Source: Edaphochlamys debaryana (Eukaryota; Chlorophyta; Chlorophyceae; Chlamydomonadales). Taken from it: a stretch of DNA of 64,000 nt. Below the pieces are notes generated by a model. It was given only the letters and a program-made list of their open reading frames with translations. It did not search any database and was not told the DNA's origin. The DNA lies in NCBI GenBank assembly GCA_016858145.1, contig JAEHOE010000018.1, positions 310,001-374,000 on the forward strand. Reading direction: 5' to 3'. The stretch's first letter is position 1. Every line of letters begins with the position of its first letter. Made by a program: the position numbers and the translations under genes. Positions 34,719-44,583 of the stretch are shown piece after piece.

Positions 34719-37700
34719 TCACACAATCACGGGCTGAATGGCCTCCGAGCGCAGAAAGCCCAGGCGCCTCGCTCCGGCCGCCATCAGCACGATCCAGACA
34801 CACGTCACGCATGGCACGACCACCAGTCGGCCTTCCGCAATCCTGGCTCTCAGCCATCCCAGTCGCGCCCCGTCGCTCTCCTGCAGGTACTCCCAGGAGC
34901 ACCTCGCCACTACCGCCTCTCTCGCCTGCTCGGCTGCCCCGCCCATGTAGGCGTCGATCACCTCGGGCGCGCTCTCCATCCAGATAACCCCCATATCAAT
35001 CCCGTTCTTCTTTGCTTGCTCCAGCGCATGGTGTTCGCAGACCCTTGGGCCTGCGGCGGTTGGGCCGCGACGCAGTGCGCAGCCCTGCGCGCGCAGCCAT
35101 GCAGCCGCCTCCGGCGTGGTGCCCCATGGGGCATAGACGGTCAGCGCCAGCCCCACGTCGATTACGTCCGCCAGGGCCTTGCACTCAGCCTCCGTGGCCT
35201 GCGGCGCCCCGGCGCCTCCGCTGCGCGCCAGCTCCGCCAACCTTCCCGCCTTGGCGGGATGGTGCTTTCCTGGCATGGCCGCCGCCAGCTTGCCGGCTGC
35301 TCCCGCCGAGTCGGTCTGGTTGGCCGCTCCTGCGGTGCTGCCCGTGGCAGCCGCGGCCTTGGGCTCGCCCGGCTTGAGCAGACGCGGCCTGAGCTGCGTT
35401 AGCGTCACCAGCTTCGTCACGGTCTTGCCGTACTCGATAAGAAAGTGATGCACGCGCCTGCGCGTGCCAGCGTAGCTTACTATGCCAGTCTCTCGCTTGT
35501 TCCTTGCCTTGCGGCCCTTGCCCTGCCGCATCGCCAACGCTCCTTGGAGCTTCTTCAGGTGGGGTGGCGGCTCAGCCTTGGTCCGCCGCTCCGCCGCCTT
35601 GGCGGCGACTTGGCCCACCGTCACACCCTTGCTTGAGCAGCGCGGGCAGACCCAATTGCCGTCAGGAATCGCCTCGAGCGCGGGGCTCAGGCAGTACGTG
35701 TGCCAGCCCGTGCCGCACGCGTCGCACAGCAGCATCCACTCCTCCGCATCCGGCATGGAGCATACCTCGCAGGCGAGCGTGAGTGGCGGCCTGGCCAGCC
35801 TTGGATCGATCTCCGGATCCACGATCGGCATGTGGCATGGGGCCACGTGCGTGACGTGTGCGGTCACTACTGTGCCGCACTTGCCCTCCAGTACCAGCAC
35901 GCCTGAGGCCCTGACCTCCGCAACTCGCAGCACCTCGGGGCGCACTTGCGGGTCAAGACTTGTCTTGGCTGTCGTGTTGCGGTAATACACATAATCTCCT
36001 ATCTCAAACTTGCGCAGCTTGGGCTCGAGCCCTCCGCCTCGTAGGCGGGCGTAACGCAGCATGTCACGATGCTGCGCCACCGTCAGGTTGCCCCCAGCGA
36101 TGGCCATGTGGCGCCGCATGGCGGCTGCCCTCGAGAGCACGGAGCGTGCCGCCGCCTCGGGGTCATCCAGGCTCAGCTCCGTCTCAAACCTTGGTTTGAC
36201 AGCCGGGGGAATCACAGGGTCCACTGCGTGAATCAGAGTGTACGGGCAGAGCTTGGTGGCTGCCTGCGTTGAGCAGTTGTAGCCCAACATGATGGCAGGC
36301 AGGCGCTCGTCCCAGTCGTTCAGACCGCCTGCCGCTTGGGCGAGCTTGGTCAGGGCCGACTTGCAGCTCTGAACAGCTCGCTCGCTCAGCCCGTTGGCCT
36401 GGGGGTGCTCGGCTGAGGTCTGCCTGTGGTCAATCAGCGCCTCGGCCAACAGCGCGGCGAACTGCCCCTTCCACTCGCCGCCTTGGTCCGAGCACACCTC
36501 GGCACATGCGCCGTAGCGCCCCAGCACGTGATGCGAAAAGGCGAAGGCCGTGACCGCCGCCTCCTTGCTGGGAATCGGAATCAGAATAACGTACTTGCTG
36601 AAGTGTTCCACGCACACCATGCAGTAGCGGTTGCCGTGCACGGTCTTGTTGAAGGGGCCGCACAGGTCCACGCCCCAGCGGTAGAACAGGCCCCCGATGG
36701 GAAGAGGGTTCAGCACGCCGGGCCTGCCGCTAAACTGTGCCCGCAGCTTGTCGCATGCGGCGCAGTGCTTGACGGCCGTGGCCGTGTCTTCCTTGATGCC
36801 GCGCCACCAGTAGCTGTGAAGCAGCAGCGCCAAGGTGCGCCTCACGCCCCAGTGCCCTGTCTGCTCGTGCACCCTGCGCACCAGCTCGCCTCGCTCGGCG
36901 GGCGGTGGCACTATGCGGGTCTTGCCATCGAGCGACACGGTGTGCAGCTTGCCCACAAGCCACCTGTAGCGGAGGGCGCGCTTGCGGATGCGAGCTTGCT
37001 CGCCCTCACTCATGCCCGTGGGCATCTGTCCTGTCTTAACGAACTCCAAGGTTGCATCATCATCCCAAATGTCGCCGTACGGCGCTGACGCTGGCGGTGA
37101 CTCGCTGTCCAGGGCGCCGCTCGCCAGGACGCACAAGGGGCTGGCGTCCGGGGCCCAGCCGCAAGAGAACGCCGCCGCCACGCCGTCTGACGCGCCTGAG
37201 GCTGACGCCACCAGCGCGGCTGGCGCTTGCGCCGGAAGTGCCTGTGGCACATCATCCGCCAACACCCGCGCCATGCTTAGCACGCCCGCCAGGCAGGTGA
37301 CGTCAGCGGCCGCCGCCAGCAGGGCGCGCCGCTCCGCCTCAGGCAGGCTTGCCGTAACACCGGGTGAGAAGCCCTTGAGCAGCTCACACTCGTCCGGCGT
37401 TGGCGGGGTAAACTTTTGCTTCTCGACATCGTACACTGGGCATGCGCTTGTTGCCTCAAGCGCCTCCAGGTTGGCGCCTATCGCGCCCGCCAGGACAGCC
37501 CGTGCGGGCTGTCCCTCACTCTCGGAAGGGTAGTACGGCGGCCGCAGGTTGCGGCGCGCCGCCGCCATCCGTCGGCCTTGGCCGATTGCATCTTGTGCAC
37601 TGAAGCGCGCCGGCCTAACTGCCGACGCTATGGTCTCTCGCAGGCCGCACGGCTCGGAGAGGTTCGTCCAGAACCGGTACACCTGGTGCACGCCCGAGCC

Positions 37701-37890
37701 GAAGAGGGCCGAGTCCGCCACCAGCGGGGAACCCCACGCCTCATGCAGCCTGCTCTCCGAATTCCGCTGCTCGACAGGCGGGGTGGGCCCTGACGCAGCC
37801 GTGGTGCCGCACAGGAAGGCCACCCTATCGGCGCCCAGCGCCTGCTGCGCCCCGCCCACCAGCCTCAGCACGGCCTCTTGAGCCGTCGTG
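34719..37890 (-). pseudogene. Retrotransposon pol, 3' part: end of DNMT-like domain, integrase, PHD finger
   Basis: The open frame runs from 37919, without a start codon of its own, to a stop at 34719; it continues the RT frame after a slip in a run of eight G (plus-strand C, 37891-37898). The first ~230 residues complete a DNMT3-like fold (YRFWTNL; PTPDECELLKGFSPG). The integrase follows: zinc-binding H-H-C-C (HEQTGHW ... KHCAACDK, about 350-392) and catalytic D-D-E in GVDLCGPF, SDQGGEW and NGLSERA. At about 716-761 is a C4HC3 PHD finger (CEVCSMPD ... LLCDACGTGWHTYC ... WVCPRC), a fold that usually reads histone H3 tails. A Lys/Arg linker and a roughly 150-residue C-terminal domain of unknown function (with WLRAQGCALRRGP and CEHHALEQAKKNGIDMGVIW) follow. 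Confidence 0.88.
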
Positions 37891-38195
37891 CCCCCCCCGC
37901 GCCCAGAACGCCACAACAAGCAGCGGCGCCCCGTCTGGCACTGAGGCTAGCAGCCTCGGGGTTGTGAGCTTGCTCACATCATCGTTCAACAGCAACAGCG
38001 CCTGCCCCGCCGCCGTGGCGGTGAACAGGTCCGGGTGCAGCCGCGCCAGCTCAGGCAGGCGGGCCAGCACCGCCCCCTGTGCGGGTGCTGAAGAGTCAGC
38101 GTACACGTAGCGCTGCACAGGCAGCCCCGCACGCAGACACGCCTCAAGCCCTGGCGCTAGCCCTCCGTAAAGCTCGGCGACGACCGCACCTTGGC
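37290..38195 (-). other. DNMT3-like methyltransferase domain lacking the catalytic PC motif
   Basis: Across the frame slip, order and spacing match C5-cytosine methyltransferases of the DNMT3 type: motif I (AELYGGLAPGLEA), the acidic residue after beta-2 (YADSS), LNDDVSKLT like the DNMT3 GDVRSVT, YRFWTNL like RYFWGNLPG, and TPDECELLKGFSPGVT like the late ECERLMGFP-type motif. Where motif IV should give PC(N/Q) the sequence reads VAFWARGG, and no ENV motif VI is visible. The domain is therefore probably a non-catalytic derivative. The assignment is by my own motif comparison, without a profile search. Confidence 0.65.
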
Positions 38196-39654
38196 GCATG
38201 GCAGAGTCGTGCCACCGTGCCGCCTGAAGCATGGCGGGCGCAGGGGTCGGCGGCGCGGTGGTTGGTGCACCATCCTGCCGCAGCCTCCTCTTGCGTGCCG
38301 CCCGCCACTCCAGCGCATCATTCCGCAGCTTGCTGCGCTCAGCCCGGACCTCCTCCACCTCATCCTTCGGCGGGGGAATCCTGGCCTCAAACGCCCAACC
38401 GTTCCATCCGTCCAACGCCCCACTTGAGTCAGGCGCGTAGGCGTCTATGAAGGGCGCGGCCTTAGCCGCGGTAGCAAGCGCCACGTTGAGCACCTCACAC
38501 GCCGTAGCGCTTGAGTTCACCACTCCAGAGTGGGCCGGCGTGGTTCCAGCAAACCCGCCTGGCTCATCCTCCTCGTCCAGTCTGGCGCCTGACACGTCCT
38601 CCGAGCTTGCTCGGGGGTTGCGTGACAGCCCGTCCGCATTTTGGTGCTTGGCGCCCGCACGATGCTCAACAACAAAATTATACTCTTGCAACACCAGCGC
38701 AAAGCGCGCATACTGCCCCGTGAGGCCCTCAGAACTCATCAAGTAAAGCAGCGGGCGGTGGTCTGTCACGATCTTGAAGGGAACGTCCGTGCCAATCAGG
38801 TGGTATCGGAACATCTTAACAGCCCACACGACCGCTAACATCTCCCCCTTGTACGAAGCATAGTTTGCCTCGTGCTTGTTCAGGGAACGACTTATGCACG
38901 CGCACATGTACTCTCTCCCGTCAGCCCCCACCTGGCCCAGCACGGCGGCTATGCCACGGTTAGAGAAATCGGTGTGCAAAACCAACTGACGTGAGTAATC
39001 AATGTGCTTCAACACCAAATCAGGTTGCGTGAATATCTCCTTGATCTTGCTGTGGGCCGCAGCTTGCTCAGGCCCCCAGCTCCATGGCACCCCGCTCTTG
39101 AGCAGGTCATTTAGCGGTGCCACGATAGAGCTCATGTTGGGCACGTAACACCTATAGTAATTCACGAAACCCAACTGAGTGCGCAGCTCAGACACGTTGC
39201 GAGGAGGCTGCAGGGCCTGGATCGCCGCAACCTTGGCATGATGAGGCGAAATGCCGAAGGGGGAAAGGTTGTGGCCCAGGTACTCGACCACCTCCGCCCC
39301 GAAGATGGACTTGTCGGGGTGGGCCCGTAGCCCCACGTCCCGCAAGCAATCCAGCACCGCCCCAACAACTCTCACGTGCTCCTCTGCAGTCTCCGTCCCG
39401 ATCACGACGTCATCAATAAAACCGGTGGCCCATCTGTCTAGCCCAGCTTTAGTCAGCGCCAGGTCGACACGTCGCTGGAAGGCACTGCTACCGTTGCGAA
39501 CGCCGTACGGCATCCGTTTGTACGCCACCAGACGGTTCCCACACCAGAAGGCAGTTTTGCCTATGTCGTCAGGGTGCATAGGGATCTGCAAGAACCCCTG
39601 ACGCATGTCCAACTTGGAGAAAAACCGGGCCTTGGCCATCAGAGGCAGGTCCGC
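37825..39654 (-). pseudogene. Retrotransposon pol, middle part: RT, RNase H, start of DNMT-like domain
   Basis: This segment is out of frame with Gag because of the 59-bp insertion at 39655-39713. RT motifs: FFSKLDMRQGF, CGNRLVAYKRMPYGVRNG and the catalytic FIDDVV (F in place of the more usual Y), then HPDKSIF and YLGHNLSPFGI. RNase H follows with LHTDFSNRGIAAVLG, KGEMLAVVWA and VTDHRPLLYL. After a linker of about 100 residues, a SAM-binding-like segment starts (about 38195-37900: VVAELYGGLAPGLEACL, YVYADSSAPAQ, LNDDVSKLT). The frame then runs out just past the G-run at 37891-37898. The ATG at 39639 is only an internal methionine. Confidence 0.88.
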
Positions 39655-39713
39655 TTGGCTTCCCCCCCTTCTCTCCTGTCCATGTAATCCCTCTCAGAGA
39701 AAAAAAAAAAAAA
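39655..39713 (+). mobile_element. 59-bp poly(A)-tailed retroposed fragment inside the RT coding region
   Basis: Removing exactly these bases would bring the Gag and RT frames back into register (59 leaves remainder 2 on division by 3, the observed offset). Read on the plus strand the fragment ends in A16 (39700-39715, shared with the flank), preceded by TGTAA at 39683-39687, 12 nt before the A-run. That is the spacing of a green-algal mRNA 3' end. No clear target-site duplication is visible. Confidence 0.75.
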
Positions 39714-42700
39714 AATCTTCTGAAAGATCTCCTCCGGCCGATGCAGCCCGTACTTGTCTGGCTTGCTCCTGCTGTTTACAGGGCGGTAATCCTGCGCCAT
39801 CCGAGCGCTCGTCCACAGTCCTGTCGCCTCGCAGCGCTTGGCTGCTATAACGGGGTTGACCGCCACCTGTGTTGGGCCGGTCCACTCCTCGGCGAGGTTG
39901 GAGTTGATCAGCTCGGCGGTTAGGGTCTCGATCAGCTCGGTTTCTTTCGGACTAAAACGGCGGCGGGGCTGTACAATCGGTTCGTTAGTCGTAAGTTCGA
40001 TCCGGAAAGGTCCCAGCTCGCCACAGTAGCCCGGCATCTCGGAAGTGCTACAGGCAAACGCATCCTTGCGCGCCCGCACCGCTGCTTGCAGCGCTTGCAT
40101 CTGCTCGGGGGTCAAGCCCTTCGCGTTGCCCCAGATCCAACCTCCCTCCTTGTCCTTCTCGTACCGCTCGTGAGCGGTGGCTGCCCTGCGTCCATCAAAC
40201 GTGAATGTCTCGGCACTGGCCAGCGCATGCGCCAGGCTGGCGGGAAGCCCCAAGGTGTTGTACGGGCCTTGGCCCGTGTCGACCCCGTAGGCCAGGCTCA
40301 TGCCCGGCGGAGCAGCGCACAGCGCCGCGCTGACCATGTTGAGCTGCTGCATTGCCTCCACAGCTGCTGCTCCGTTGAAGGCTGCGCCCGTGGCGCCTGC
40401 CCCAGCAGCCAGCGAGAGCAGGACCAGTGCCGTCAGCATGAAGGTGAGCGATCCCGCCCACGACCGCTTGCGGCCCATCAGCACTGGAGTCTTGTCAGGG
40501 CCCTTGCGCTTGCGCTTGCCGTGCCTCTTGGCCTTGGCCGGCTCGGCCCACTCCTCCTCCGTGCGGTCCATGGACGTCTCCACCGCCGCCGCAAGCTTGC
40601 GCAGGCTGGTGTCGATGCCCGTGGCCTTGGCCACTCTGCTCGCCGCCGCCGCCGTGTACCCCAGCGCCACCCCGGCCGTGGCCATGGTGTAGGACTTGAG
40701 CTGCTGGAAGTACGAGGCCGTGAACTCGAGCTCGAACCCTCCGTTGTCGCCCTCGCTTTGCTCGGTCTGGGCTTCGAATCCCCCCCCCAGCTCCGTGAAG
40801 CAAGGCGCAGCGGAGCTGGTGCACAGCGCCGTGGCGCCCAGGCCGTAGCCTGCGGCGAGGGCCTGTCGTACCCCGTGTGCATTGCGCATGGGGATGGTGA
40901 TGATCTGATTGGGCGCCCGCAGTACGTCCGGCTTGAAGTGCAGCTGCGGGGTGGGGTACTGCGTGACGAAGTCGCACAGCATGCGCATCTGCTTGTTGCC
41001 CGCCAGGTAGTCGAACAGGTGCGTTGACGGCACCACCAGGGTCTGCGTCAGCGGCATGGTCACCGCGTGCGGTGTGCCCGGCAGCAGCACCAGTTCTAAC
41101 TCCTCGTGACTCAGCTCGTGAGCTAGCTTGGACGGTCCGTTGCCCGTGCGTAGCGTAGCCTTTGTACGGCGGACGGGCAGGCCGTGGCGCTGCACCATCT
41201 CCTCTGTTATGAGGCTGATGGAGGCGCTGTGGTCTCGCAGGGAGTCGGGCGCACAGCTTGCCTCGCCGTCGCCGCCGCCCCCGCTGCCGTGGCCTCCGCC
41301 GCCTGCCTTGCGGCGGATGAGGATGGCCCCCGGCTCGTAGTAGAACATGTACGGGTTCTCCTCGAAGTAGGCCTTGGCCTCAGCGTTGCCCTCCAAGAGC
41401 TGCTCACGCTCCTGATCAGACATGTTGAAGATGGAGGTGTAGGCCTTGGCCGGGTGGGTGACGCAGTAGGCAGGGCCCGCCTCGTTGCGGTGCACATAGA
41501 CCTGCGCCCCTCCGCCCCCTGGCCTCGCCTTGGCGCTGGCCAGCGCGGCGCTGCCCTGCGCCGCGGCGCACTGCAGCTTGCTGAACACCTCCTCCTGAAG
41601 TGCGCTCAAGGAGCTGCTCGCCCCTAGCGACACCGTGCTGTCGAGGTCCAGCACCAGCTGGAGCCGTGCCGTGGGCTCCCCGCTCGGTGCAGCACCCTTG
41701 GGTGCGGGTGAGGCGCGTTCCGGCGGCGCCTCGTAACGCTGCTGCGGAATTGCCGCCACCTGGAAGCCGATGGGCGCCGGCTGCTGCTTGAGCGTGGCCA
41801 GCGCGTGCGCCCCCGCCTCCGTCAGCCCTGCGGCGTGCGCCGCCGCCAGCGCGCACGTCGCCCTGCTGCTTGCGGAAAACTCCTCTGTGTCGGCGGCGTG
41901 CACTGCCGCCGCGTGAGCCTCCGAATCGTACAGCTCCTCATCGTACTCGTCCTCAGCCCCAGCGTCCGCCGCCGTGGCGGCTGCTGCGTGCTGGTTGGCG
42001 GTGGTGGTGGCCAAGGCCGCCAGAGCCTTGCTCACTTGGGCCAGCTGCTCCTGCAGCGACGTGACTGCGGCCGCCTGCTGCGTGCCGCCGCCGCCGCCAG
42101 CTCCACCGCCGCCACCGCCCCCTCCCCGCCGCTTTTTCTCATACTCGGCGAGGTTGCGGTCGAACTTGTCCTTGAGCGGGCCGGGTGGCGGCGCGTAGTT
42201 GCGCGGGGCGAACTCGGGGTTCTGGATGAAGCAGATCCTCCCGTGCCAGCGCCCGCACTCGTCGCACTTGTTGACGCCCGCGGGGCGGCTTGCCGTGCCT
42301 CCGCCGGCCCTGTTGCAGCCTCCGCCGCTGCTGCCGCCAGCGCCTTGGCGCTTCTGCTGCTCCGCCTGCCACTTGGTTGCGGGCGGCGGGGCCTGCGCAG
42401 AGACCAGCGCTGCTTGCAGCTGCTCAATCTGCTTGACCAGCGCGGACACGCTCTCTGCCGCGCCGGTCACGAGCGCAGGCCTGCCAGACTTGATCTGCCT
42501 GCACCTTTCCGTGGGGTGCGAGCTGTTGGCACCGTGCACCGTGCAGAAGAACCTGCCCTGCTTGGCGGGGGCCGCTGGTTGCGCCGCGGCGGGCGCCTTG
42601 GCGCCGCCTGCGGGCTTGCCCGCCTTGGACCCTCCCGCGGCGCCCTCCTCCGTCGCCGCTGCCGCTTGGGCAAACCTCAAGTTGTCCCAGTAGTTGTTGG

Positions 42701-43463
42701 CGTCAACCGCCATCTCGTCCAGCTTGCCGTACCAGTCCGTCTCCGGCACCCGCCGCCAGATTGGTCCCAGGTCGTTGCGGACTTCGGGAATCAGGCGGTT
42801 GAAGTAGTTGCGGGCGAACGTGGTCTTGCCGATGTCCAGGTACGGCTCGTACCTTCGCGCTTGCGCGAGGTAGCTTGACGGCGACATCTCCATGGTCTGC
42901 TTCAGCTTCTCATACGCCAGCCGGTAGTTGGCTTTCCGCTCCGGCTCGAAGTGTGTTCGTACCGCATCACAGTAGTACTCCCATAGCGCCTTGCCGTGCA
43001 GGTTGGCGGCTGCGTTGCCCGGCTTGGCCTGCAGCCATGCGGTGGCCTTAGCCACGAGCGTGCTCTTGCGCGAGTTGTGCCAGTGCTCAAACTCGCTCTC
43101 GGAGATGGGGATCTTGTCCAGCATGTACTCGACCTCGGCCACCGGGATTTTGTCTAGGTCCCAGTTGCCCTGCCTTCTGACCTTAGTCAGCTCACGGTCT
43201 CCGTAGGACGTGAAGTCTGGTACGGAGGAGAAGCGGAACGGCTCCATGCGCTGCCGCCTCCGTTCCTCATCAGAGGAGCGAGACGGATAGTCGTCGTCCA
43301 TCTCGTCCCACCCGCTGGTTGCTGCAGGCCGTGGCCTGACCGGTGCCTGCTGCCGCTGGCCTTGACCTGGTTGTGGCGGCGCTGGCACCTGGGGGACGGT
43401 GACGAGGGCAGCAGCTCCTGCAGCAAGCGCGTTTAGTGCAGGCTGCAACACGAACTGCTCCAT
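39714..43463 (-). CDS. Retrotransposon Gag, protease-like region and start of RT (frame broken at its end)
   Basis: Frame from ATG at 43463, in total 1274 codons to a stop at 39639; the last ~25 come from the 59-bp insertion and are not native. Residues about 95-290 are a retrotransposon Gag capsid-like region (WLQAKPGNAAANLHGKALWEYY, FNRLIPEVRNDL). A zinc-knuckle variant CDECGRWHGRIC (CX2CX3HX3C) follows near residue 405, then low-complexity Gly/Ala/Gln linkers. A retropepsin-like segment is centred on DHSASISLITEEMV (about 744), where DSGAS would be expected, so the active site looks altered. A hydrophobic segment at about 998-1025 (LTFMLTALVLLSLAAGAG) is a predicted membrane helix, unusual in Ty3/gypsy. 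The start of RT (QDYRPVNSRSKPDKYGLHRP) closes the native part. Confidence 0.88.
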
Positions 43464-43865
43464 CTCCCCACTGTCTTCTGCCTCGGCCTCGCCGTGCCCT
43501 TGGTCAAGGGCCTGCCCCTCTCCGCTTCCCTCTGCTGCTGCCGCTGCGCCGCGCGCCTCCCGCTGCAGCAGTTGCTCGTGAAGCCCGGCTAGCTGCTTGT
43601 TCAGCCCGTCTATGGACGAAACCTCCTCACCGATCCCCTCTCTGTCTGCTGCACCCGGCTGTTGGACTGACGGCGCTGGGCGAAAGCTAGCACCCGACCG
43701 GGTCTGTCCGGCCCTGTGCTGACTGCCCTGAATGGACCCCTCCTTACATCCCGTTGGCTGCAGACCCTCGACCCCCCCTGACCCACGCTGCGACGTTGAG
43801 CGCTGAGGATGAGGCGTCAGAAGAGGCGTCAGGAACGGGAGAGGCTCGCTTGGATCCAGTGGGAC
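43464..43865 (-). other. ATG-less in-frame extension upstream of Gag
   Basis: From the TAA at 43866-43868 to the Gag ATG the frame stays open for 134 codons with no methionine codon at its start. It reads as a plausible protein (about 43590: DGLNKQLAGLHEQLLQRE, a coiled-coil stretch, then acidic Glu/Ala repeats). Spliced or non-AUG initiation is possible; chance opening in GC-rich DNA is the alternative. Confidence 0.45.
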
Positions 43866-43880
43866 TTAACAACTTGAACC

Positions 43881-44366
43881 AGCCGCCTTAGCGGCTCCGA
43901 CTGCAAACAGCTGCCTTGACAGCTCACGCACAGATGACTCACGCCGCTGCCTTGGCAACGTTCCACCACAGAACCTCCACGGTCCGCTTGACAGGCTATC
44001 AACGGCTGCAGAGCGGCTCAGAAGCCCTCCAGCAGCTCACGACGCTCCTATGTTCTCACACGCCGCCTTAGCGACAACACGCCAGATGCAGATGAAGCAG
44101 CTGCCTTAACAGCGTCTCTACCCACACCAAACTCCTCCTGCCTTAGCAGCCTGGTACGGCTGCCACGCACGCCCAGCTGCCCTGGCAGCACTCCCTACCC
44201 TCCGTAGCCGACCGCCTTGACGGTACGCTAACCCCTGCCTTGCTGGGCCCTTGCTCACGAGCCCCCGAAGCCTGGCTCACGTGCCTTGACACGAAACACG
44301 GCCCTTAGGCCACCGGCCCTAGATGATCCAGATATACTAGTTCCCCCGCGCCACAAGCCCTTAGGC
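43881..44366 (-). other. Array of short hairpins in the retrotransposon leader
   Basis: At least nine short inverted repeats share a CCTTR core in the loop but have different stems: AGCCGC-CTTA-GCGGCT (43881-43896), AGCTG-CCTTGA-CAGCT (43909-43924), TGCC-TT-GGCA (about 43948), CTGC-CTTA-GCAG (about 44138), GCTGCC-CT-GGCAGC (about 44176), ACCG-CCTTGA-CGGT (about 44211), CGTG-CCTTGA-CACG (about 44280), GGCC-CTTA-GGCC (about 44300) and GCC-CTTA-GGC (about 44357). On the transcript the loops read UAAG or UCAAGG. Confidence 0.65.
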
Positions 44367-44369
44367 CCC

Positions 44370-44501
44370 TCAGTCGTACAGCGCCCGGTACTCCTCGATG
44401 CTCTGGTTGGGGCGACGGGGCAGGGGCTCGGTGGGCAGGCCGCGGGAGGCCAGGTACATGTTACGGCTGGGAAGACGGTCCTCCGGAAGAGACTTAGCCA
44501 T
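44370..44501 (-). CDS. 43-codon ORF in the retrotransposon leader
   Basis: ATG at 44501-44499, TGA at 44372-44370. The product begins MAKSLPEDRLPSRNMYLASR and ends SIEEYRALYD; composition is protein-like (charged, with Tyr, Met and Asn) rather than low-complexity. It is not recognised. It could be a small accessory protein, an upstream ORF controlling Gag translation, or a first coding exon joined to the Gag frame by splicing. Confidence 0.4.
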   Translation of the reverse strand: MAKSLPEDRLPSRNMYLASRGLPTEPLPRRPNQSIEEYRALYD

Positions 44502-44583
44502 GGCACGGGCAATGGGAGGATATGTCAGACGCAGTCTTGACTGCACAGGTAGCGCAGCCTTGGTCTGAGCTTGATGTCGCGGA

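Noticed and set aside
39603..39639. ATG at 39639 as a true start of a separate RT protein
   Set aside because: It is an internal methionine just upstream of FFSKLDM; RT motifs begin further upstream in the Gag frame, so the split is due to the insertion.
43399..43690. Short plus-strand frames over the start of Gag
   Set aside because: Opposite strand to a clearly coding Gag frame and without known motifs.
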